Shown here one piece after another: positions 1 through 9,589 of a stretch of 64,000 bases of DNA. The notes beneath the pieces are model-generated. The model was not told the DNA's origin. It searched no databases and worked only from the letters and a program-made list of their open reading frames with translations. Numbering within the stretch: the first letter of the stretch is position 1; every line of letters starts with the position of its first letter. A program made the position numbers and the translations under genes. Where the stretch lies: NCBI GenBank assembly GCA_007258455.2, contig VDFB02344161.1, positions 248,001-312,000 on the forward strand, written 5' to 3'. The stretch comes from Sequoia sempervirens (taxonomy: Eukaryota > Streptophyta > Pinopsida > Cupressales > Cupressaceae).

Positions 1-393
1 TGTTTTCCTTTAATTTGTTTAGATGAGGGACTAGCTCTCGTGAATTTGATAATTTCATGTTGTACAATTCCGTGGTGAGAGTTAGAATACATACATCACC
101 TGGATTTTCATGTGTACTTTTAAAAATACTCGACACTTTAACTCCACTTCTCTCATTGCAAACTTCTGAATAATTTCTTCTGAAAGTGTGAGCTTGATCA
201 ATGTTGCTGCCTTTTTATCTCTTTTATCCCAATCTTCTTGCTCTTTTCCAGTACTTGCTGGTCTTTGTTCACTACCATTAACAATTTCATAGCAAATTTG
301 AAGCGTTAGAATAATCTCCATACAAGACACCCAATCATAATAATTTTTTCCATTTAATTTAATTGTAGGTAAAGGAATACCAATGGAATCCAT
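1..393 (-). pseudogene. Ty1/copia gag, N-terminal part (truncated by window edge)
   Basis: This is the start of a copia gag polyprotein, which packages element RNA in cytoplasmic particles. The reading frame from 393 down to 82 opens with MDSIGIPLPTIKLNGKNYYD, matching the N-terminal signature of plant copia gag (short leader, then L-x-G-x-N-Y-x-x-W). Past position 82 the frame shifts, but residues like those of later gag helices can still be read in another frame to the window edge (LYNMKLSNSRELVPHLNKL). It lies about 200 bases downstream of a primer-binding site and an LTR in the same orientation, so the start is well placed. Protease, integrase and RT would lie left of the window. The frameshift suggests a dead copy. 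Confidence 0.8.
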
Positions 394-590
394 TATGTTA
401 AATTCCCTCTTTTTGAGATGAAAAAAATGGAAATATCTCGCCGGTTTTCTGATTTGATTCTCTTTTTTTTGGCTGCAATATTGCTTGCTTCCTTTGCCAC
501 AAAATTGTGTTGTTCAAACTCCAATCACAACTTGAATAGTTCACAATGAACACTATAAAAACCACATATTACAGCCCAAGATTTAAACAT

Positions 591-602
591 GCTTTGATAC
601 CA
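591..602 (-). other. Primer-binding site of the left copia element
   Basis: On the minus strand this reads TGGTATCAAAGC, one base from the copia primer site TGGTATCAGAGC that pairs with initiator tRNA-Met. It lies three bases inside the LTR end, the usual spacing, and fixes the element orientation as minus. Confidence 0.85.
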
Positions 603-605
603 TAT

Positions 606-890
606 TGAATAAATAAAATATTTAAGGTAAAATAAATAAGGCTGCAGCAAATAAGGAACACTTCAATATATTACCAAATTACATAACAGCTTAATGATTT
701 CTTGATGATTACAATGGCAGCGTGCTATATTTATAGATTCATGAAAATCTCTAGAATATCTTAGAAAGACTAGGAAAAGACTCAAACAAAAAAATCTAAA
801 AAAAAGACTAAAATTAGATAGAAGTTTCCATCTAGAAATGGAAGTTTCCATAATCTGGAACATTCCATAAGATAAACATTATCTCCGACA
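606..890 (-). repeat. 5' LTR of the left copia element (285 bp)
   Basis: Read on the minus strand, the block starts TGTCGGAGATAATG at 890 and ends TTCA at 606, just before the primer-binding site. The start closely resembles plant copia LTRs that begin TGTTGGAGATAAT. A TATA-like CTATAAATATAG (minus, 725-736) is a likely U3 promoter. The LTR abuts SEC8-derived sequence at 891, so this element inserted into SEC8 retrocopy 1. The other LTR and its target duplication lie outside the window. Confidence 0.8.
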
Positions 891-1917
891 TAAAGCAATC
901 CAACTTCATCTTCAATCCACATCAGGGTATTAAGGGGTTGGTGCGTTGCAAGATGTGAACACTTAGAACTTACTAAATTATGTGGGACCTTTGCATTCTT
1001 ATCTCTATAATAAGGAAGAATTCAACTCAAAATCTACCATCATTAATGAGAAAGATGATGGCATTCCTACCTTAGCAGCATTTGGTATTATGTCTAGTAG
1101 CTCACATCAAGGGTCATGATGTACCAGAACTATACGGCAGAATGGACTACACAAACCAGGTTCTTTGATGGGAAGCTCATCTTTTGATGGCCTTGAGGAT
1201 GAAAGCATACATACTGGAGATAACCTAGATGGAGGTGCATTTGATGGTCTATCTACTTGGGCAGGGATCAATGATACTGAAGCACTATCTAAGGAATTCA
1301 AAAGCATGAATTGTAGAATTCCACACTGGCTATCAAATCCTATGCCAAATGAATTTACTGAGGCCATTAAAAAAAGTGATGCTCCTTTAAATGTGAAGTA
1401 TCTCCAGACTATGGTAGAATGCTTATGTATGCTTGGGAAAATTGCAGCTGCTGGTGCTATTATAAGTCAGAGGCTTAGACCCACTGTTCATGAAATTATA
1501 ACATCTGAAATGAAAGCTAGATTAGAAGCACTTGATGCATCAAGCCCTCGTATAGATCAAGTTTCAAAGACCGCAGTTCTTGGTTTCAAACATTCTTAAG
1601 GAGTTGGATTTTCAAGTTACAGAGCTACTGGCAAACAAAAATACCAGAGTGTTAGAACAAATGTAGCTATAATAACTATCGTAGGTCTTGTGTCTCCTTC
1701 AATGGCTCCTAGCGGTCCAGCACAATCAGCGGTATAGGAGCTATTGAAATCAATACTGGAAATAATTGTTCAATCACTAAAAAGTCATATCATAGTTGGG
1801 GAACTCATGGAATTAAAAGCCACACTTCATAATGGATCAAGTTCACCAAAGATAGTGAATGGCGATTTAAACTGGAACCCTGATTCTGATGCTGCTCGTG
1901 CAACAGGAGGCTATAAC
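891..1917 (+). pseudogene. SEC8: SEC8 (exocyst subunit) retrocopy 1, upstream part
   Basis: SEC8 is a subunit of the exocyst, which tethers secretory vesicles to the plasma membrane. The translation matches plant SEC8 over a long stretch: GVGALQDV, then LHSYLYNKEE in shifting frames, an open frame from 1165 to 1599 with EFTEAIKKSDAPLNVKYLQT and VECLCMLGKIAAAGAI, then a frame from 1744 with SILEIIVQSL and GDLNWNPDSDAARATGGYN. No introns interrupt the match, although plant SEC8 genes have many exons (from memory), so I infer a processed copy. Disablements include a TGA near 1117, TAA at about 1597 and TAG at about 1735. The left end is cut by a copia LTR and the right end by the Mutator-like element. 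The name is given for homology, not function. Confidence 0.88.
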
Positions 1918-3143
1918 GGCCGGGCTTAACCAGCACACTCTAAGCGTTGACAGCTTAGGTGGCTGGTGTGGGCCCATTCCCTTCGCCGTCCATTGCCGTT
2001 TACAAAGCAATCGCCGTTAATTATTTGAAATTCAAAGAATTCCCGCTTGAAAGTACGATAGATACCCGTAAACATTTGATATTCACCTTTATTGTATTTT
2101 ATCTTTATTTTGCATACATGTCTGCTTGTCTGCTTCTCAGCCATGGCAGAAAAATCCAGACACTCAGAACAGGGCTTTCATGGAGATTCTGAGGTGTGGG
2201 TATTTTTTCTGCAGAAGGGCGCTTCACCAGCATCTGCTTATATGGTTGCTGCAACGAGGATAATGGAAGCTTTGGAACAAGGTAATGGGCATTCATCAAA
2301 ACGTAATGAAGCGGGGATTTTTGCCAGATATTACTGTTGGAAATGCTTTATTAAACATGTATGCGAAATGTGGAAGCCAGGCACGTGAACTGGAGGGTGT
2401 AAAGCCAAGCTCTGCAATCTTTACCAGTATCCTACCTGCTTGTGCCAAAATCGGAGCTTTGGAAAGGGGCATCCACATCCATCACAGTATAAAGGAAAAT
2501 AGGAATTTTGTCAGATGTCGTAGTTGCAACTGCCCTTGTAGACATGTATGCAAAAGAGCAAACTCAGAATTTTAAATGGAAAAATAAAAAATCTTAACAC
2601 AATTAGATGAGTACCCTATTCGCCCTTCAGATGAGAGATTTTAATAGACAATTACGTTTTCTTCTCAAAATAGGGATATTGTTAACCCTTCAGATTGGCA
2701 ACGATGCTAAGTTCATTCACATTATATTTGCAGCATGCCACTCTATTTTCATTTTTTTTTTTTTTTTTTTAATGTTTAGAGTATATAAATGTAGATTGAT
2801 ATTTATTTTAGTTTTATATTATTTTGGATTGATGATTTGAATGTATTATTTTAGTATATGATTTGATTATTTTACTGTATTTATTGATGGAAAATTTAGT
2901 TTATTAAAATAATGTCTTATTTTCTTATTTAAAATCTTGTTGTTTTTAAATTGAATAACTTATTCAACTTCAATAAAATTGTAAATTTACAATTTGTTAT
3001 TTTATTTTAAAATCCAAAGTTTCGCATTTCAAATTTCGACAACCCTTAAATCTAACCATTACTCACTTAGAAAAGTACCAAAATTTTAATTTCATATATC
3101 TAGAATGTGTATTTAAAAATATCATCTTGAGACATTTATACAT
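1918..3143 (+). repeat. Left terminal inverted repeat of the MULE
   Basis: This arm pairs with 8172-9406 in reverse complement over about 1.23 kb. Matching landmarks include the terminal CAGCACACTCTA, GGTGGCTGGTGTGGGCCC, the PPR fragment, the AT-rich stretch TTTTAAATTGAATAACTTAT and the inner boundary around GACATTTATACAT. It holds a run of about 20 T (2750-2770) that the right arm lacks. Confidence 0.88.
2180..2575 (+). pseudogene. PPR gene fragment inside the left inverted repeat
   Basis: PPR proteins bind organellar RNA through tandem helix pairs of about 35 residues. Here a frame with VKRGFLPDITVGNALLNMYA-like text (MKRGFLPDITVGNALLNMYA, from about 2306) is followed by KCGS and then VKPSSAIFTSILPACAKIGA, the consensus of plant PLS-type PPR repeats. 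Preceding text (AATRIMEALEQG) is in another frame, and the following DVVVATALVDMYAK equivalent is also frame-shifted. Only about three repeats are present, with no start and no C-terminal domain. It is a captured or duplicated gene piece, not a gene. Confidence 0.8.
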
Positions 3144-6100
3144 TATGGAGAGTATCACTATGAAAAGAATGTTTTGACAAAGCATTGAAAACATTCTTCT
3201 TCTAATTTGCATATGCATCATTCAATCACATCATAAATCAATGAAAAGTCAATTGTATTTTATCAATTGTCATCCATTATCAAGCTAACACTTAAAGGTA
3301 CACTCTAACACACAATAGCAATTGGCTTACATTAGCAAGATTAACGCTTGATATAATGATATTCATTTTGCTATTGGTTTGAATGTGAAATCCTACAAGT
3401 CATCAAATTTTGCGAGTAAACTTTAGCATGTGTGTGGAAGAATGAAGATCAATCTATGCACATGGACAAGGTTGATGAACATCCAATAGAGGGAAGACTC
3501 CTAAGAACCATCTTCTAGATTGATGATATCTCACATATCCCTCCCAAGCTACTAGAAAAATAGACCCATTTCATTTGTTTATTTACTTAATCCCAATAAA
3601 TTTATTTATAGTTAGGAAAGTTTGGATTCATGGCATAGCAACTTCTTTTAACAAGTCATTCTAAGCTTCTCACAAGTAACATTCTCGTCCTATTTAGTGA
3701 GAATATCGTTGAGCTCAAGAACACATGGGTTTTTTAAGTGTGTTTAAAAATCATACTATTTATTAATCATCTATAGTAGTAGATGGTTATGAATAAGTGT
3801 TCATGATCAAGCTAGGGGAAAATGAATTTAATTATAGAACCATGGGGAGTTTATGGGATGTGAGATGAATGGTTGATGTAATCTTTATTTGACACAAGGA
3901 GAGCTTACCCCTTAAGCATGTGATAGTCCTCAAACTATCTATCTCAATACTAGATATTTTTCGTCATAATTATAAGGAAAATACTTTTCCTTCAAGAAAA
4001 CAATCTCATATGTTGCACCTTAAAAGGATTTTGACCAACACTCAAAAAAATTTATGCATGCTATATACAATTTAATGATCAAGGATCAATAATCAATTTT
4101 ACTTTGTAACAATAACCAATAGCACAAGTTTTCTACTATCCTATATGGAAGGGGCCCCACCATAAAAATTCATGGCTATGAACTAGCCAATGGTGCATCT
4201 ATAAGAGCTTGGAAGCTTTGATAACACCTATAGAGTAAAAGAGGTTGTAATATTTATTTTCAATGTCATCATCCATCAAGAATGCGAACTCAATAAGGCA
4301 TAAGATAGAGGACCAATTGTAGCTGATATGCAATACTATCAACCAATAAAACAATGTTCTTTTAACATTCTTTATGGAGCCTTATATGATTACACATAAT
4401 AATAGACCGTTCAACAAGGTGCCACGAAAAATCCCAAACAATCCTTGTGGGTTGCAAGAGTATGCAATGTGGTAATTAGATGTTATCATTGCTAACATCT
4501 ACATAATTGAGAAAATAAAATTAGGGTTCATCCAATGGTGCATGAGGGCCCTGATAAATTTCATGGGGTTTCTTACCTGAGTAATGTGAACTATAGGATG
4601 AAGTGAATATTAGAGGACTAATTTACTCTAGGGCTATTAATGTGTTTTTTAATAATGACTATAAATATACAAGCCATTTGATCAAAACACGATCAATGAC
4701 CACCATTCTCTTTGCTAAATTTACATTATACAATCATAGAAAACACCAAAAGATAACTTATAAAATATAAAATATCATCATAGGGGCATACCGTCTTCCA
4801 ATTTAAGGCCAAACAAGTAAATAAATAAATATTAATTGAAACTTGAGTATTACTAGGGGCTCAACCAATATTTTTTGAAGGGAATAAATATACCAAGGGT
4901 CTAATTTATTCTAAAAAATAGGCTCATGAAGAAGCTCTACAAACCTAAACATGACATAGGATTTATTTCTTAACAATGAGGCTTTGATGGATTTCCAAAA
5001 AAATTAATTTATACATTAACAATTGATCTTATCTTAGTCCTAAATTAGGAAAAAATGTGAAGGATCTAAGTCAATTCTTTGACTATGTGACATTACACAC
5101 TGCACACACATGAACACAATGACATTACATTGGAATCTTAGGAAACTAGTGACAAGGATTCCCTTCACAAATATAAAAATAGCATTACAAATCATAATTA
5201 AATAATTAAAAAAATAAATATAATCCCTCCAAGGGATGACATAAATCTAATTAAATTTTAAATTTATAAAAATATAAACATTAACTTAAAAAATAATCTA
5301 AATTCATTGGATTGAGATCTTAAATTAAAGTTTGGTGTTTACTAGTCATTTTTTAATACTATTATCATGTGTGTCTTATCTTGCATATAGGCTAGTAAAA
5401 AATTAATCATTTAAAGTCTTACTAAGCAATTTTAGAATCAAAACCTTAATCAAAATCATGCCTACTCTAAACTACTTATGCTATAAGATATAGTTATAAA
5501 AGGTGATATAGCTAATAAAACAATTTATCATAATCCATTTGCCTTAAAATTAAAATTATTTTAGTTTATGGCATTTATAGTCATAATTCACAAGGCTCTA
5601 AGAATTATATCCTAATACTAGTTTAGATAAAAAAGAAGAGAAACATTAGGGCATTATATTTGTCCCCCTCTCAGGGAGTTCCCTCTTAAAGTTGGAATTT
5701 AAAATTAACAATAGGTATAGAAATTGCATTTCTTGGGTTCCTTCACATGTTTCTAAATTAGTCCTATAGTAGTCCCACAACACCCTAACTTGAGTACAAT
5801 GCTATAGTTTCATATCCAAATTATGTGCCAATCCAATATTTTTGTTGATTCTACCTAAAGATTGATATCTACATCCATTTGTAAGAAACACTAGTTAATC
5901 ACGTGATTTAGGTTAGGAAGATACTTTTACAACCTACACACATAGAAGACATCATGTAGTCTACATAAGTGTGAGGGTACAATAAATGTGTAGGTCACTA
6001 GTCAAGTATTTTTTCAGGAATTTCAAGGGGGCTATATATCTATTATTTGAATATTCCCTTTTAAGCTATGCTCTCATAAATACTTTATCTCCAATGTTAA

Positions 6101-6575
6101 AAGTGATGTGTATTTTATTTTATTTTATGCATATATGAGAAAAAACATTCACATACAACAAATAAAAACCTTTATAACTTGCATCTATATATAGTTTTGT
6201 TTGATCTTGATAAAGAGGTTGAAGCACCCAAAAACTTGAGAAATCTTCAATGATCTTCCAATGATTTTGTTGATGCACTCTTAGATAAGTTGATGCACCA
6301 GTACATGGTTTCTCTTGAATTTGACAACTTGACTTTGGAATGGAGTGATTTATTCAAATAGATTGAGGATGGTTTCATTTATAAAAGTTAAAGATGGAGG
6401 GTTAAGGTTAGGATTTGATTTGATGATCAAAGCATAGGAATGTTAGAGATGTTAGGGTGAATGGAAAGCTTCCAAATGGAACCATGTGATTGGAACACAT
6501 TTATAGAGGAAGAGGATAAAAGATATTTGAATGGATAGTATTGGTTTTACTAGATCTAAGGGATGAGATTGAATC

Positions 6576-6912
6576 ATCTCACACATGTGAGAAAGACTAC
6601 GAGAAATAGAGCTTATGGAAAGTGTCCTCTCACACATAACTGATGAAACATAGGAAAGAGGTATTTTTGATAAGTGTACTCTTTCACATGCTTGATAACA
6701 CATAGAGAATAGGAATTGTGACTTGAGTTTACTCTTAAACATGTGTGAGAACACATAGGGAAGTGGAAGAAAATATTTTACTCCTCTCACATATATTAGA
6801 GATTGCATGGGGATAAGGAATGGAGACATATGACTTCTCTCAAATGTGTGAGAGATCACATGGAGAAGAGAGACATGACAAGTGTCTGCTTGCACGTGTC
6901 AGAGATCACATG
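6576..6912. repeat. Minisatellite, about 53-bp unit, roughly six copies
   Basis: Successive units begin CTCTCACACATGTGAG, CTCTCACACATAACTG, CTTTCACATGCTTGAT, CTTAAACATGTGTGAG, CTCTCACATATATTAG and CTCTCAAATGTGTGAG, each followed by an ACATGGxGAAGAG-like stretch. The unit head is a near-perfect palindrome (CTCTCACACATGTGAGAG). The repeat creates a spurious 147-codon open frame on the minus strand. Confidence 0.8.
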
Positions 6913-7059
6913 TTTAATCACACATCAAACATCAACATGGAGAGTTGAGATTTTATAGAACAAATGAATGGCTATGATTTTGGGGATCAGTGGGATTCAA
7001 TGTGATTAATTAAATTAAATGAATTCATAAATATAGAACAATTAATTAGCTTTTGAATA

Positions 7060-7290
7060 TTTTGATTTTTTTGAACCCATGTGGAAGTAGTGTCTTCAAA
7101 TAAGGTGGCATTAGGATTGTCAAAATTTTATTTCTTATTCTTCTTTGGAGCAAAAAGATGAAATCTTTGTTGTTTTAACATGTATGGAGGAATGAAATTA
7201 TCTCTCTTTCTTTATTGGTAGAGAATAAGGGTTATAAGTTGGTTTTTGTGCTTAGGAGCATTAGGAGGAAATGAAGAGGGCTTCATATTA
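7060..7290. repeat. Direct repeat copy A in the MULE centre
   Basis: This copy and 7930-8165 share a common order of landmarks: GAACCCATGTGGAAGTAG, AGGTGGCATT, TATTCTTCT, GGTTATAAGTTGGTTTTT and GAAGAGGGCTTCAT. They are separated by about 640 bases, which suggests an internal segmental duplication. Confidence 0.72.
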
Positions 7291-7929
7291 TCCTTATTTT
7301 TCCTTTTTTTATTTACTTTTTATTGGTTCTTTGCCATATATTCATTTGGTATAATCAATAAATTCTCATTTTGTTCACAAGAAATAACTATTTAATGTTA
7401 CTCTTATAGTCATAAAAAATATCATTGAGAATATCCAACATCATTTTCAAATGTGAAGAAACTTGACTCTAAAATGTAATCATAGTCATTTAAATCATGT
7501 GGAATATATTAAAAATATTGTAATCATCATGAGAAATATTATGTTTGGTACATGTGATAAAAACGCTAAACATAATCATTATAATTACAATCTTATTTAA
7601 AATATTCAAGATTTTTATCAATATAGCAGGGTAGTGAAAAAGGCCAAAAGATATGCCTCCTAAATGGGGGACACCATCTAAGTAAATATAAAGTACATAT
7701 AGATATGTATGTAGAGTATAGAAGCTCCAAATGTCAACCAATAATATTAGATGGAAATCAATCTAATAAATTGCTCTCATATTATTTATGTGGTTTGCAA
7801 CCACCTTTAATGTTTTGAATGTTGTCATGATATGATGTCATTGAATGTGCTTGATATATGTAGAATATGAGAAATACCCTTTGTAATATTGCTATTGTAC
7901 TTGTGGGGTTAGATATAATTGTTCTTTTT

Positions 7930-8165
7930 GAATATTCTACTTTTTCTTTGGAACCCATATGAAAGTAGCGCCTTTTAAAAGAGGTGGCATTGAGATTTTT
8001 AAAAGTTTTATTATTCTTCTGAGAAGAATAAGGAGGAAATCATCCTTGCTTTGGCACATATGAAGGAACAAAATTATGTTATTCTTTATTTATTGGTGGA
8101 TGACAAGAGTTATAAGTTGGTTTTTTTGCTAGAGTATTGGGAAGCAATGAAGAGGGCTTCATTTT
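7930..8165. repeat. Direct repeat copy B, abutting the right inverted repeat
   Basis: This is the second copy of the 230-bp repeat described at 7060-7290. Its end (GAAGAGGGCTTCATTTTC) falls within ten bases of the inner edge of the right inverted repeat. That placement suggests the duplication and the arm boundary arose together. Confidence 0.72.
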
Positions 8166-8171
8166 CTCTTT

Positions 8172-9406
8172 ATGTACAAATGCCTTGAGATGATATTTTT
8201 AAATACACATCCTAGATATATGAAAATAAAATTTTGGCACTTTTGTAAATGAGTAATGGTTAGATTTAAGGATTGTCAAAATTTGAGATGTGAAACTTTA
8301 GATTTTAAAATAAAATGACAAATTGCAAGTTTACAATTTTATTAAAACTGAATAAGTTATTCAATTTAGAAACAACAAGATTTTAAATAAGAAAACAAAA
8401 CATTATTTTTAATAAACTAAATTTTTTATTAATAAATGCATTAAAATAATCAATCATATACTCAAATAATACATTCAAAATCATCAAACCAAAATAATAT
8501 AAAACTAAAACAAATATCAATCTACATTTATATACTCTAAACATTTAAAACAATGCAAATGAAAATATGCAAATAAAATGTCGAATGAACTTGCATTTTT
8601 GCCAATACTAAACCACAAATTTATTATGAAGGGTTAACAATATCCCTATTTTGACAAGAAAACGCGATTGTATAGTAAAATCTTTCATCTGAGGGGCGAA
8701 TAGGGCACAAATCTAATTGTATTAAATATATTTTTGTTTTTCCATTTAAAATTCTGAGTTTACTCCTTTGCATACACATCTACAAGGGAAGTTGCAGCTA
8801 CAACATCTGACAAAATTCCTCTTTCCTTTGTACTATGATGGATGCAGACGGCCCATTCCAAAGCTCCGATTTTAGCACAGGTAGGTAGGATGCTGGTAAA
8901 GATTGCAGAGCTTGGCTCTACACCTGCCAGATCACGTACCTTTATCTATGCTTCCACATTTCGCATACATGTTTAATAGAGCATTTCCAACAGTAATATG
9001 TGGCAAAAATCCCCGCTTCATTACGTTTTGACGGATGCCCATTACCCTGTTCCAAAGCTTCCATTATCCTCGTTGCAACAACCATATAAGCAGATGCCAG
9101 TGAAGCACCCTTCCGCACAAAAAACACCCACGCCTCAGAATCTCCATGAAATCCCTGTTCTGAGTGGCTGGATTTTTCTACCATGGTTGAGAAGCATAAA
9201 CGTGTATGCAAAATAAAGATAAAATACAATAAAGGTAATCAATATCAAATGCTTACCGCTATCCACCGTACTTTCAAGCGGGAACTCTTTGAATTTCAAA
9301 TAGTTAACGACAATTGCTTTGTAAAGGGAAGTGGACGGCGAAGGGAATGGGCCCACACCAGCCACCTAAACGGTCAATGCGTAGAGTGTGCTGGTTAAGC
9401 CAGCCC
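8172..9406 (-). repeat. Right terminal inverted repeat of the MULE
   Basis: This is the mirror copy of the left arm, with small indels. One example is a few extra bases near 9237 in the AT-rich leader before the PPR fragment. It ends at 9406, next to the second copy of the 9-bp target duplication. Confidence 0.88.
8755..9170 (-). pseudogene. PPR gene fragment inside the right inverted repeat
   Basis: This is the mirror image of the left-arm fragment. On the minus strand it reads QGFHGDSEAWVFF, AATRIMEALEQGNGH and, after a frame change, the NALLNMYAK and ILPTCAKIGALE equivalents, then a DVVAATSLVDVYAK-like ending near 8770. It differs from the left arm by scattered substitutions and short indels. 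The two fragments face each other across 5 kb of DNA, so read-through RNA could fold into a long hairpin with PPR-derived arms. Confidence 0.78.
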
Positions 9407-9537
9407 GGCTATAACTTGGATTTCTCCTTGATTGTTCTGCAGAGTGAATTCCAACAACTTATTTGTGATATTCTACGTGCTACCCCTGAGGCTGCATCTA
9501 TTGATGTTGTTGTCCAAAGAGAAAGACTTGCAAGCAA
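9407..9537 (+). pseudogene. SEC8: SEC8 retrocopy 1, downstream part
   Basis: The SEC8 coding sequence resumes exactly where the inserted element ends. Joining 1917 to 9416 gives GGYN followed by LDFSLIVLQSEFQQLICDIL and RATPEAAS, which is the next stretch of plant SEC8. The frame is kept when one copy of the 9-bp duplication (9407-9415) is discounted. Similarity fades after TTKET near 9555, and PPR-like sequence begins within 100 bases. The rest of SEC8 (the C-terminal half or more) is absent, so this copy was truncated at its 3' side or joined to other DNA. Confidence 0.88.
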
Positions 9538-9589
9538 TATCACTACAAAAGAAACACCTCATCACGTCTAGTGTTTAATACATGAAATG

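Larger units (their letters stand above)
3144..8171. other. Central region of the MULE, no recognised gene
   Basis: This AT-rich 5-kb stretch lies between the inverted repeats. No frame shows transposase motifs or any other family I recognise. It does hold a minisatellite (6576-6912) and a pair of direct repeats (7060-7290 and 7930-8165). Some of it may be older retrotransposon debris, but nothing can be assigned. Confidence 0.6.
1918..9406. mobile_element. Mutator-like (MULE) non-autonomous transposon with 1.2-kb inverted repeats
   Basis: The 7,489-bp insertion splits SEC8 retrocopy 1. It is flanked by a perfect 9-bp direct duplication, GGCTATAAC, at 1909-1917 and 9407-9415. Its ends are inverted repeats: GGCCGGGCTTAACC on the left and, reverse-complemented, GGGCTGGCTTAACC on the right. 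A 9-bp duplication with very long inverted repeats is the hallmark of the Mutator superfamily. I find no transposase-like reading frame in the 5-kb centre, so the element looks non-autonomous. Because the repeats carry pieces of a PPR gene it resembles a Pack-MULE (a MULE that has captured host gene sequence). The two arms are very roughly 85-90% identical by eye, so the insertion is not recent. Confidence 0.85.

Noticed and set aside
2753..2770. Poly-T run as the poly(A) tail of a retrocopy
   Set aside because: It is within the left MULE arm and absent from the right arm, so it is a homopolymer expansion.
6452..6895. 147-codon minus-strand open frame in the MULE centre
   Set aside because: It is produced by the tandem minisatellite (period about 53 bp) and shows no protein family features.
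891..9537. A functional SEC8 gene with a very large intron
   Set aside because: The interruption is a transposon with a 9-bp duplication, not a GT-AG intron, and the exons carry stops and shifts and lack the rest of the protein.
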